Of a stretch of DNA of 30,729 nt, positions 22,409 through 30,549 are shown in pieces. The position numbers were made by a program, and so were the translations under genes. How positions within the stretch are numbered: the first letter of the stretch is position 1; each line of letters starts with the position of its first letter. This stretch comes from UBA7683 sp964397855 (GTDB lineage Bacteria > Patescibacteriota > Saccharimonadia > Saccharimonadales > UBA7683): positions 1 through 30,729 of the forward strand of contig CAYNKQ010000014.1 in NCBI GenBank assembly GCA_964397855.1, given 5' to 3'. Under the pieces are notes generated by a model that did no database searches, was not told where the DNA came from, and saw only the letters and a list, made by a program, of their open reading frames with translations.

Positions 22409-23200
22409 ATGAAGTTTGTAGATACGCATTGCCATATTCATAGTCAGGAGTTTTTTACACCTGCAGAAGCCGAGCTATCGTTAAGCCGAGCTATTAAGCG
22501 CGGTGTAGAAAAAGTGATCTTAGTGGGAACAAGCTTACAAGACAGTAAAGATGCCTTAAGTTTCGCGAAAAAACATCCCGATAATTGCTGGGTGAGTATT
22601 GGTATTCATCCTCATGAAGCTTCGAAGTTGAGTGTCGATGCAGTAGCGGATCATATCGAACAACTTGCAATGCTTGCTACAGATGATAAGGTGGTGGCGA
22701 TTGGCGAGTGTGGTTTTGATTTTTACTATAACGACAAAAGTGAACACCTGAGCAGGCAAGAAGTACTCCTAAGAGGCCAAATTGAGATTGCACTGTCTAA
22801 CGGCTTGCCACTCAGCTTCCATGTTAGAGAGGCTTACGACGAGTTCTGGAGGGTATTTGAAAGCTACAAAGGGGTGCGTGGGGTACTCCATAGTTTTACG
22901 GACCGCCCAGATCAATTAAGGCGAGCGATCCAGCACGCACTGTTAATTGGAATCAACGGAATTGCAACATTTACAACACACGCTTGGCAAACAGAATTAT
23001 TTAAACAGATTGAAATTGAAAATTTTGTTTTAGAAACAGATGCGCCTTTCTTGACTCCAAAGCCGAAACGTGGTAGTATCAACTCGCCGGAAAATGTGAT
23101 ATATATCACAGACTATCTGGCAGATTTAAGAGGTGAGACAATAGAGAAACTAGCAAATGCAACTACCGCAAACGCTACAAAACTCTTTAATCTTACATAA
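22409..23200 (+). CDS. TatD-family metal-dependent hydrolase
   Basis: The 263-aa TIM-barrel protein opens with KFVDTHCHIH (metal ligands His7 and His9). It continues with AIGECGFDFYY, LPLSFHVREAYDEF, GVLHSFTD, and VLETDAPFLTPKPKRG with the conserved Asp. TatD proteins are Mg-dependent DNases or D-aminoacyl-tRNA-type deacylases; the substrate is not fixed by sequence. CACACT (22396-22401) seven bases upstream is a weak -10 candidate. Two small genes of unknown function follow closely and may share its transcript. Confidence 0.93.
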   Translation: MKFVDTHCHIHSQEFFTPAEAELSLSRAIKRGVEKVILVGTSLQDSKDALSFAKKHPDNCWVSIGIHPHEASKLSVDAVADHIEQLAMLATDDKVVAIGECGFDFYYNDKSEHLSRQEVLLRGQIEIALSNGLPLSFHVREAYDEFWRVFESYKGVRGVLHSFTDRPDQLRRAIQHALLIGINGIATFTTHAWQTELFKQIEIENFVLETDAPFLTPKPKRGSINSPENVIYITDYLADLRGETIEKLANATTANATKLFNLT

Positions 23201-23214
23201 TTTGGGAGAACAAC

Positions 23215-23517
23215 TTGAGTACCGGACCAATGGTCAACATGGAACAATCGACAACTCGCCCTGGGAATGTCGAGGACGCTGCACGAAACGTCGCAGCCTT
23301 GTTTGAGGGTGTTGCTGGTAGTGAGTTACACAAAGCTCCTCCGTACATTAACGCGTCTCAGCTGATACCCCCTGTCTCCGAAGCACAGGTAGTTCCTGTC
23401 CAAGAAGTGGCAGTTCTACCACCTACGAGAAGAGAAGATCCTTTACTGACAGAGACCTCGGTCTGGAGTAATGTAGAGTCAAGACGCAGGCAAGCGCTTG
23501 ACGGGTTGGCAACATAA
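23215..23517 (+). CDS. Small Pro/Val-rich hypothetical protein, TTG start
   Basis: I do not recognise this 100-aa protein. The TTG at 23215 is preferred because GGGAG (23204-23208) lies six bases upstream; ATG codons at 23230 and 23239 are alternatives. The middle is Pro/Val-rich (VVPVQEVAVLPPTRRED) and probably disordered, with a helical N-terminal part (NVEDAARNVAALFEGV). It sits 14 bases after tatD and one base before the next gene, so all three look like one operon. Confidence 0.65.
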   Translation: MSTGPMVNMEQSTTRPGNVEDAARNVAALFEGVAGSELHKAPPYINASQLIPPVSEAQVVPVQEVAVLPPTRREDPLLTETSVWSNVESRRRQALDGLAT

Positions 23518-23518
23518 T

Positions 23519-23938
23519 ATGTTCGATAAAATTATAAGTTTTATACTTGGCACACCTACGCAGTCACAGCAGACCGCTAATGTGCGCCAGATTAGTGCTT
23601 ATAAACGCGCAGCTCAAGAGCGTGAGTTAATTAAACGAGAATCAAAAGTCGGTGCTACGCTTTTTGGTCCAATCCCTGCGGGTCACCAGCGTGAATTCTT
23701 CTGCCTTGGTGAACATATATGGATTTGGGACGAGCAGTGGTTTGATGAATCTGTGGGCGCAATGGCTCAAATGCATGTTCGCTACGAATTTCAGCGTCAA
23801 GGTGTTTTAAAAACCGTCGACGGAGTTGCCAGAGGTTACATTACTGGGCCAGAACTTACAAACTTGCTTAAAGTTATACAAACCTACGATCAACGAGTAG
23901 CGGTCGAGGTTTACGGATACATTCCTGCACACGCGTAG
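23519..23938 (+). CDS. Hypothetical protein, 139 aa
   Basis: The protein begins MFDKIISFILGTPTQSQQ. The ATG at 23519 is taken rather than an upstream TTG inside the previous gene. A short hydrophobic N-terminus is followed by a basic helix (SAYKRAAQERELIKRE) and an alpha/beta-looking domain with FFCLGEHIWIWDEQW and VRYEFQRQGVLKTVDG. The aromatic cluster suggests a folded binding domain, but no family was recognised. It directly follows the 100-aa gene. Confidence 0.75.
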   Translation: MFDKIISFILGTPTQSQQTANVRQISAYKRAAQERELIKRESKVGATLFGPIPAGHQREFFCLGEHIWIWDEQWFDESVGAMAQMHVRYEFQRQGVLKTVDGVARGYITGPELTNLLKVIQTYDQRVAVEVYGYIPAHA

Positions 23939-23948
23939 ACTTCAGACT

Positions 23949-23957
23949 TGATATACT
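23949..23957 (+). promoter_or_regulatory. Extended -10 of iscS, leaderless arrangement
   Basis: TGATATACT ends nine bases before the ATG at 23967. Confidence 0.6.
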
Positions 23958-23966
23958 TAAACTATC

Positions 23967-25121
23967 ATGAATGATTCACCAATCTACCTAGACTACGCTG
24001 CGGCAACCCCACTTGATTCTGTTGCTGTGTCTGTTATGCAAACATATGGTAGAGATCGGTTCTACAACCCTTCGGCCGTGTACCAGGCGGCGCGTGATGT
24101 GCGAAAACAGCTCGAGAAGGCTCGAGCTGATGTTGCGAGTGTTTTGGGCGCAAAAGATCAAGAAGTTGTATTTACAGCCGGGGGTACTGAGGCTAATAAC
24201 CTAGCGATTCACGGTGTGATGAAGAGGTGTCCTGATGCAAATCTGGTTATCTCAAGTATTGAACACGAATCTGTTTTAGAGCCAGCCAAAAAATACGAGA
24301 GACGATTTGCTCCAGTTACCAAAAAAGGTCAGGTTGATTTAGCTAAACTAGACCTTCTTATTGACGAAAAGACAGTCCTGGTCAGCATTATGTATGCCAA
24401 CAACGAGGTGGGAACGATACAATCTTTAAAGGAAGTAGCAGCGTTAATCCAGAGAAAACGAGCGGCAAGAACCAACGACCAACCGCTATATTTACACACC
24501 GACGCATGCCAAGCTGCTAATTACCTAGATTTACAGGTTAGTCGACTAGGTGTTGATTTAATGACACTAAATGGGGGTAAGATTTACGGGCCCAAGCAAA
24601 GTGGCTGTCTGTATGTGCGGGCTGGTGTTGAATTAGACCCATTAATTCTTGGTGGTGGCCAGGAGCTAGGCCTGCGTAGTGGAACAGAGAATGTTGGGGC
24701 GCAAATAGCATTTGCGACAATGTTGCAGAAAGTTCAATCAAACCGTAAGACAGAACAGCAGCGTTTGCAACAGATTTCAAAGAAATTTTATGCGACTCTA
24801 TCGCATAAATATTCAGAGATATTTGTAAACGGTGATGAAAAAAAACGCCTCCCAAATAATCTAAATATCACCATCCCAGGTGTGGATGGCGAACGTCTTC
24901 TTATGGAACTTGATAATGCCGGAATCATGGTTGCTACAGGCAGCGCTTGCACGGCAAGCAACGACGAACCAAGTCACGTACTGTTGGCGCTCGGCCTTAG
25001 TGAGCAAGATGCTTCTTCAAGTATTCGTATTACATTTGGCGCCAACACAACCGAATCTGATGCTATTGATGCAGCTGATCGATTTTTGCGCGTACTACAA
25101 ACTCACGTCCGACTGGTATAA
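23967..25121 (+). CDS. Cysteine desulfurase (NifS/IscS family)
   Basis: The 384-aa class V PLP enzyme has IYLDYAAATP, FTAGGTEANNLAI, SIEHESVLEP, MYANNEVGTIQ, LHTDACQAA and the PLP lysine Lys205 in LNGGKIYGPK. The active cysteine Cys328 lies in GSACTASNDEPSHVL, a long-loop (group I) arrangement. The His that normally precedes the PLP Lys (HK) is Gly here. It releases sulfur from cysteine as a persulfide. No IscU is nearby, but mnmA lies two genes on, so sulfur supply for tRNA 2-thiouridine is the best contextual role. Confidence 0.93.
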   Translation: MNDSPIYLDYAAATPLDSVAVSVMQTYGRDRFYNPSAVYQAARDVRKQLEKARADVASVLGAKDQEVVFTAGGTEANNLAIHGVMKRCPDANLVISSIEHESVLEPAKKYERRFAPVTKKGQVDLAKLDLLIDEKTVLVSIMYANNEVGTIQSLKEVAALIQRKRAARTNDQPLYLHTDACQAANYLDLQVSRLGVDLMTLNGGKIYGPKQSGCLYVRAGVELDPLILGGGQELGLRSGTENVGAQIAFATMLQKVQSNRKTEQQRLQQISKKFYATLSHKYSEIFVNGDEKKRLPNNLNITIPGVDGERLLMELDNAGIMVATGSACTASNDEPSHVLLALGLSEQDASSSIRITFGANTTESDAIDAADRFLRVLQTHVRLV

Positions 25122-25122
25122 T
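25114..25122 (+). promoter_or_regulatory. Extended -10 inside the end of iscS
   Basis: TGGTATAAT overlaps the iscS stop codon (25119-25121) and ends eight bases before the ATG at 25131. It would give a leaderless ydcF-mnmA transcript. Confidence 0.6.
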
Positions 25123-25130
25123 TAAGGTAA

Positions 25131-25697
25131 ATGAAAAAGTTTTTTGTATTTATTTCTGGGGTATGCGCATTTGTCGTAGTTTTTGTTGTGCTGATTAGTC
25201 TGTACTTACCAATGAGCAACCCACTTCAAAAAGCGGATGCAATTATAGTTGTGAGCGGTGGTGACACAAAGGGCCGCACCATGCACGGCATTGATTTGTA
25301 TGAACAAGGTTGGGCTCCACGACTGATCTTTTCAGGAGCTGCTGCTGATCCCAACAGTGCAAGTAATGCCAAAGCTATGATGGCGATCGCAGCCTCTCGG
25401 GGCGTCCCAACTTCTGTCATTTTACTTGATGAATTTTCTAGAGACACTAAAGAAAACGCCGTTAGTACAAAGTCAATTGCTGGCGACTACAAAACTATTA
25501 TTCTTGTTACTAGTGACTACCACCAGAGACGTGTGTATCAAGAATTCAAAAAAGAATATGGTGAATCAACCAGCTTTATTAATTCGCCAGCCAAAGATAA
25601 AAATTGGGGGAGAAAAACCTGGTTCTTAACTCCTTATGGCTGGTGGATATCTGTAACTGAGCCGGTCAAACTACTTCTCTCAAAGGCACATCGATGA
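25131..25697 (+). CDS. YdcF/SanA-like DUF218 membrane protein
   Basis: The 188-aa protein has one N-terminal membrane segment (FFVFISGVCAFVVVFVVLIS), then the DUF218 pattern: ADAIIVVSGGDTKGRT near residue 37, RLIFSGAA, ILLDEFSRDTKENAV and IILVTSDYHQRRV. Relatives (ElyC, SanA, YdcF) act in envelope integrity or bind nucleotide-like ligands; the exact reaction is unknown. It overlaps mnmA by four bases (ATGA), so it is co-translated with it although the functions are unrelated as far as known. Confidence 0.88.
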   Translation: MKKFFVFISGVCAFVVVFVVLISLYLPMSNPLQKADAIIVVSGGDTKGRTMHGIDLYEQGWAPRLIFSGAAADPNSASNAKAMMAIAASRGVPTSVILLDEFSRDTKENAVSTKSIAGDYKTIILVTSDYHQRRVYQEFKKEYGESTSFINSPAKDKNWGRKTWFLTPYGWWISVTEPVKLLLSKAHR

Positions 25698-26740
25698 AAA
25701 AAGTATATGTCGGTATGAGTGGTGGGGTCGACAGTTCTGTCACCGCAGCGTTACTTATAGAACAGGGCTACGATGTTACCGGTGTCTTCATGAAGAATTG
25801 GGCTAAAGATCTGCCGGGATTTAAGTGCCCTTGGCGTGAAGATCTGGCAGACGCCAAGCGTGTTGCTGTGCAACTTGGCATCCCATTCAAGATGTATGAT
25901 TTTCAAGATCAGTATAAGCAAAAGGTAGTTGACTATATGATTGCGCAGTATCAAGCGGGCCGTACACCCAATCCTGATATTATGTGCAACCAAGAGGTAA
26001 AGTTTAAACTTTTCTTAGAATCGGCGCTTGAAGATGGGGCGGACATGATAGCAACTGGTCACTATGCACAGTCAAAAGAAGGCCAACTTTGCGTAGCGGT
26101 AGATGACAACAAAGACCAAACTTACTTTCTATACCGAGTAACGAACGAGGCTTTGTCAAAAACATTGTTTCCACTTGGTGAGATGAAGAAACCAGACGTA
26201 AGAATTAAGGCAGCTGAGCTGGGACTTGTAACAGCCGAAAAGAAAGACTCGGTTGGGATCTGTTTTGTGGGCGAAATTGGTATCAAAGAGTTCCTGCATA
26301 ATTTTGTAAAAACTAAACCAGGTAATGTTGTTGAAAGGTCATCTGGCAAAGTGGTTGGTAGTCATGAGGGCGCCTTGTATTACACAATTGGTCAGCGTCA
26401 CGGGCTCAACATTGGTGGCGGAATGCCGTATTACGTACTCGGCAAGAGCATGGAAAAAAATGAAGTGTACGTAAGTACTGATCTGAACGACCCAGAGCTC
26501 TGGCATGATTCACTGATATTTACCAGTGCTCATTGGGTAAATCAACCACCCGAAAATGTAGATAACTTGACAGTACGCGTACGTCACCGTGGGCCGTTGA
26601 TCTCAGTCCAGGAGTGCTCTGAAACTGAAAGCGGAGACTTCTTGATTAAACTCAAAGATGAAATTCGCGCACTGGCGCCGGGCCAGTCGGCTGTTTTATA
26701 TCAAAATGGCGTGTGTTTGGGCGGCGGTATAATCATCTAG
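25694..26740 (+). CDS. mnmA: tRNA-specific 2-thiouridylase
   Basis: The 348-aa protein has the PP-loop MSGGVDSSV (residues 8-16) for ATP use, a GVFMKNW segment, and the two catalytic cysteines Cys98 (NPDIMCNQEVKF) and Cys190 (VGICFVGE). TGHYAQ and YTIGQRHGLNIGGG also match. It makes 2-thiouridine at U34 of Lys, Glu and Gln tRNAs, taking sulfur from a persulfide carrier that starts at cysteine desulfurase. A desulfurase gene lies just upstream. No TusA-E relay gene is visible, so direct transfer is possible, as suggested for some Gram-positives. Confidence 0.96.
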   Translation: MKKVYVGMSGGVDSSVTAALLIEQGYDVTGVFMKNWAKDLPGFKCPWREDLADAKRVAVQLGIPFKMYDFQDQYKQKVVDYMIAQYQAGRTPNPDIMCNQEVKFKLFLESALEDGADMIATGHYAQSKEGQLCVAVDDNKDQTYFLYRVTNEALSKTLFPLGEMKKPDVRIKAAELGLVTAEKKDSVGICFVGEIGIKEFLHNFVKTKPGNVVERSSGKVVGSHEGALYYTIGQRHGLNIGGGMPYYVLGKSMEKNEVYVSTDLNDPELWHDSLIFTSAHWVNQPPENVDNLTVRVRHRGPLISVQECSETESGDFLIKLKDEIRALAPGQSAVLYQNGVCLGGGIII

Positions 26741-26770
26741 ATATGTCTTCAATCGTGCTTTGGGCAGTTT

Positions 26771-26779
26771 TGGTATAAT
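26771..26779 (+). promoter_or_regulatory. Extended -10 of the GSDH-like gene, leaderless arrangement
   Basis: TGGTATAAT ends nine bases before the ATG at 26789. No -35 box is evident. Confidence 0.65.
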
Positions 26780-26788
26780 TGATAGCAC

Positions 26789-28000
26789 ATGCAAAAGCGA
26801 TCCAACTTTTCTAATTACCGTAGCCGTCTAATGCTACTTGGTGTGTTGATGCTTGGAGTCGTTGCTTCTATGGTGCTGATTTTTATCCAGAATCGTACGA
26901 CACAGGCTCCAGCTGTGACCACCCCTGTGCAAGAGAGACCACCGGCTACAAAGACGCCCGTTGAACCCACGCTTGCAACTAGTGAGGTGGTAGGTGGTCT
27001 CTCGCATCCTTGGGATATTGTATTTTTACCAGATGGTTCGATGCTGTTTAATGAGCGTAGTGGTAAGATCTCTCGTTTAGCAAATGGCCAGAAAACAATC
27101 GTTGCCAACATTGGCGATGTGTATGCTGTGGGTGAAGGCGGACTAACTGGGCTCGCGCTCGATGCTGACTTTGCAACCAATCGACAGCTCTATACGTGTT
27201 TTAATGCGAGAACTGCCAGTGGCATTGATGTTCGACTCGTGCGCTGGAAACTCAGTGCCGAGAACACTGCTCTTATTGAGCGGAAAGATATAGTTACTGG
27301 TATTCCAAGTAACAGTAGCGGTAGGCATTCTGGTTGTCGGGTACGATCAGATATCTCAGGAAATTTATGGGTTGGCACTGGTGATGCCGCTAGGGCATCT
27401 AATCCGCAAAATCCGAAAAGTCTCGGGGGCAAAATTCTTCACGTAACACGCGACGGAATGCCGGCTGGCGACAATCTGCCCGTACCGTTCGACCCAAGAA
27501 TCTTTAGTTACGGCCATAGGAACGTACAGGGTTTGGTGCTTTTTGATGAGCCAAAAGATGATGTCTATGGATATAGTATCGAACATGGCTCAGATCGGGA
27601 CGATGAAATTAATCTGCTCAAAAGTGGCAATTTTGGTTGGGCGCCTCGGGTCACTTATATTGAAGCGGGAATACCAATGACTGATCTTGGGCGATTCCCA
27701 GATGCACAATCAGCAATTTGGTCTTCTGGTTCACCGACTATCGCGCCATCAGGCGGTAGCTTACTAAAGGGTGAAAAGTGGGGTACTTGGAATGGTTCTG
27801 TCGCAATGGCCGTGCTCAAAGGCAAGCAGGTCAGAATTATGACATTTGATGCCAGTAATGCACTTAAGGATCAAAGGGCCGTGCTCACCGAGTTTGGACG
27901 GATACGTTCTACAGTGCAGGGCTCAGACGGCAACCTATATATCTCTACAGACAACGGCACGGGTGATAAAATTATAAAAGTTACTCCTGTCGGGAACTAA
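26789..28000 (+). CDS. Anchored PQQ/GSDH-type beta-propeller protein
   Basis: The 403-aa protein has an N-terminal anchor (about residues 13-31, LMLLGVLMLGVVASMVLIF) and a Thr/Pro-rich linker. The glucose/sorbosone dehydrogenase propeller follows: GLSHPWDIVFLPDG, GEGGLTGLALDADF, RHSGCRVRSDISGNLWVGTGD, SYGHRNVQGL and IEHGSDRDDEINLL. The GHRN and catalytic-type His (RHSG) signatures of the family are present. It is exposed outside the membrane and may oxidise sugars or only bind them. PQQ synthesis genes are not in view, so enzymatic activity depends on cofactor from elsewhere. Confidence 0.88.
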   Translation: MQKRSNFSNYRSRLMLLGVLMLGVVASMVLIFIQNRTTQAPAVTTPVQERPPATKTPVEPTLATSEVVGGLSHPWDIVFLPDGSMLFNERSGKISRLANGQKTIVANIGDVYAVGEGGLTGLALDADFATNRQLYTCFNARTASGIDVRLVRWKLSAENTALIERKDIVTGIPSNSSGRHSGCRVRSDISGNLWVGTGDAARASNPQNPKSLGGKILHVTRDGMPAGDNLPVPFDPRIFSYGHRNVQGLVLFDEPKDDVYGYSIEHGSDRDDEINLLKSGNFGWAPRVTYIEAGIPMTDLGRFPDAQSAIWSSGSPTIAPSGGSLLKGEKWGTWNGSVAMAVLKGKQVRIMTFDASNALKDQRAVLTEFGRIRSTVQGSDGNLYISTDNGTGDKIIKVTPVGN

Positions 28001-28009
28001 CCGGCACGA

Positions 28010-28429
28010 TCAGCAATTGTTGCTAGTGAAAGCGTCGTTGAGTGCTTGATACGCTTGTTCTTTGAGTCCGGGGGTAGCCTCATCCGCGTCGTCGGGGCTT
28101 GGACTGAGTAGATCTGCAGTTCTCATTGCTCCGCGCACGTCTATTAGCTGATCTATCGTGAGTTGGGGGGTGGCCTTATCTATTGCATCATTTATTTCAT
28201 CTGCCCTTCTTTTTGGGTCTGCGTCTTCAGCAATCGCAGATTCAAGTCCAGTAAGTGCAAAGCATAGGTCACTTTCAACACCCGCAGGCGTTACCATTAG
28301 CTCACTTGTGGTTGGAGCTTCGGCCGTAGTAGTTGTATTTTCTTCTGGGGCTGAACCCTCGCTATTACTACATGCACCAAGGAGCAGCCCTGTGGCCAAA
28401 ACTGGCGCCAAATATTTTGCATTAATCAT
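28010..28429 (-). CDS. Small lipoprotein, function unknown
   Basis: The 139-aa protein has a lipoprotein signal (NAKYLAPVLATGLLLGAC, lipidated Cys20), a Thr/Glu-rich linker (NTTTTAEAPTTSE), and a helical domain with two cysteines (SDLCFAL and the C-terminal NNC) that could form a disulfide. AGGAG (complement of 28435-28439) lies five bases before the ATG, one of the few clear Shine-Dalgarno sites in the window. It is convergent with the GSDH-like gene; only nine bases separate the stops. Confidence 0.85.
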   Translation of the reverse strand: MINAKYLAPVLATGLLLGACSNSEGSAPEENTTTTAEAPTTSELMVTPAGVESDLCFALTGLESAIAEDADPKRRADEINDAIDKATPQLTIDQLIDVRGAMRTADLLSPSPDDADEATPGLKEQAYQALNDAFTSNNC

Positions 28430-28552
28430 AAAAACTCCTATCAGTCCGTTACTTAATTATATAATAGCATAATACATTAAATTTATCAAGGTAATAAGTT
28501 GGACGTTTATTGGTGGTGGCAATTTTGGGTTGCGTTTAGTAAACTATCAGAT

Positions 28553-30439
28553 ATGACAGCACAGGAAATCCGCCGAAAATATCTAGAATTTTACAAAGAG
28601 AACGCTCATCAAGGTATCCCGCGTGCGCTTTTGGTCCCCTATAATGATCCCACCACCTTATTTACAGGGTCGGGTATGCAGCCACTTATTCCGTATCTAC
28701 TCGGCGAGCCGCATCAGCAAGGTACTCGATTAGTAAATTCTCAAACGTGTCTTCGTGCGCAAGATATCGATGACATAGGTGATAACCGGCACACCACATT
28801 TTTTGAAATGCTTGGAAACTGGAGTTTGGGCGATTATTTTAAAAAAGAACAGATCAGATGGTTCTTCGAATTTCTAGTTGATGAGGTTGGCTTAAACCCC
28901 GAAAAGATTTACGTCACTTGTTTTATTGGTGATGAAGAAGCTGGAATTCCGCGTGATGATGAAGCGGCTCAAATCTGGCAGGACTTATTCAAAGAAAGAG
29001 GAATCGAAGCCAAAATTGTTGAAGTTGGTTCGCAAGAAGATGGTGACAAGCGGGGGATTAACCCGGGTGAAAGAATCTTCTTTTATGATGATGGCGAAAA
29101 TTGGTGGTCACGTGGTGGCGGACTCGATAAAACTCCCATTGGTGATCCGTGCGGGCCAGACAGCGAAGTTTTCTACGATTTTGGTTCACAGAATCATGCT
29201 GAAGGTTATGGATTGGCGCATCCTGCAAGTGATTCTGGACAGTTTATGGAAATCGGCAACCAAGTGTTCATGCAGTACAAACGAACCGAAACTGGTTTTG
29301 AGCCACTCGCAAAGCCAAATGTGGATTTTGGCGGCGGTTTAGAGCGAATTGCAGCAGCAGCAATAGACTCGCCAGACGTCTTCAAGATCAGTATTATGTG
29401 GCCGATTATTGAAGAGCTTCAAAGAATCAGTGGCAAAAAGTACGAAAGCCACACCGAGAGTATGCGAGTCATTGCCGATCACTTACGTGCAGCAACCTTC
29501 TTGGCAGTTGATGGGGTCACGCCGAGTAACAAAGAGCAGGGTTATGTAATGCGACGTCTTCTAAGGCGGGCTATTCGTTTTGCGTTTGAACTGGGTATTG
29601 AACAGAACTTTTTGCAAGATATTGTACCCACAATTACACGTCTATACAAAGACGATTTTCCGGAAGTTGTCGAAGCAGACCAGAAAGTTGTAGAGATACT
29701 TGTAAAAGAAGAGAAAGTGTTTCGTCAAACACTACGAAAAGGTATCCACCAGTTTGGAAAACTTACCGAAAACGGTTTAACTGGCCAAGAGATATTTACG
29801 CTCTATGACACCTACGGTTTTCCATTAGAGCTCAGTGTTGAAGAGGCTTTTAAACAAGACATTTCAGTTTCAGAAAACTGGAGAGAAGAGTTTGACGCGC
29901 TTATGAAGCAGCAGCGTGAGCGTTCGCAAACGGCCAGTAAAGGAACCTTCAAAGGTGGCCTTGGCGGCCAGCAGCTGATTCACAAAAAATATCACACCGC
30001 AACGCATCTTATGTATCAGGCGCTTCGAGATGTGCTAGGTGATCATGTGATTCAGCGTGGCTCAAACATTACAGAAGAACGGCTTCGTTTCGACTTTTCC
30101 CAACCTGAGAAGGTTACACGCGAACAGCTAGACGAAGTTGAAAAGATCGTGAATGAACAAATTGGCAAAGACCTTAAAGTCTCTTGGGCGGAATATCCTA
30201 CCGCTGAAGCAACGGGTCCACTGGGTGCGCTTGGTCAGTTTGGTGACCGTTACGGCGAAACAGTTAAAGTGTATAAAATGATTGCAGGTGGTGCTGAAAA
30301 ACCATTTAGTTTTGAAATCTGCGGTGGCCCCCATGTTGATCACACTCTACAGTTATTTGAAGACGGTAAGAGATTCAAGATTATAAAAGAAGAAGCTTCT
30401 TCGGCAGGCATTCGTCGTATCAAAGCCGTCCTTATTTAG
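28553..30439 (+). CDS. alaS: Alanyl-tRNA synthetase without the C-Ala domain
   Basis: The ATG at 28553 gives MTAQEIRRKYLEFYKENAH, the normal start; TAAACT ends seven bases upstream. A TTG at 28499 would add 18 Trp-rich residues unlike the family. The 628-aa protein contains the catalytic core (LFTGSGMQPLIPYLLG, FFEMLGNWSLGDYF, VDFGGGLERI), the tRNA-recognition helices and the editing domain with HTATH and the CGGPH metal site. It stops right after AGIRRIKAVLI, where full-length AlaS (~870 aa) continues with an oligomerising C-Ala domain. The stop is clean, so this is a short form rather than a visible frameshift. Confidence 0.94.
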   Translation: MTAQEIRRKYLEFYKENAHQGIPRALLVPYNDPTTLFTGSGMQPLIPYLLGEPHQQGTRLVNSQTCLRAQDIDDIGDNRHTTFFEMLGNWSLGDYFKKEQIRWFFEFLVDEVGLNPEKIYVTCFIGDEEAGIPRDDEAAQIWQDLFKERGIEAKIVEVGSQEDGDKRGINPGERIFFYDDGENWWSRGGGLDKTPIGDPCGPDSEVFYDFGSQNHAEGYGLAHPASDSGQFMEIGNQVFMQYKRTETGFEPLAKPNVDFGGGLERIAAAAIDSPDVFKISIMWPIIEELQRISGKKYESHTESMRVIADHLRAATFLAVDGVTPSNKEQGYVMRRLLRRAIRFAFELGIEQNFLQDIVPTITRLYKDDFPEVVEADQKVVEILVKEEKVFRQTLRKGIHQFGKLTENGLTGQEIFTLYDTYGFPLELSVEEAFKQDISVSENWREEFDALMKQQRERSQTASKGTFKGGLGGQQLIHKKYHTATHLMYQALRDVLGDHVIQRGSNITEERLRFDFSQPEKVTREQLDEVEKIVNEQIGKDLKVSWAEYPTAEATGPLGALGQFGDRYGETVKVYKMIAGGAEKPFSFEICGGPHVDHTLQLFEDGKRFKIIKEEASSAGIRRIKAVLI

Positions 30440-30549
30440 TGGCTCTCTCCCTCCTGGAGTAAGTATTCCCTTACCTCGTTATCCTCGCGAAGGTCGTAGA
30501 TGCGCCGTGGTGTGCGGTGATCCAGTCCAAAGCAATCAATTTCCCTGCC

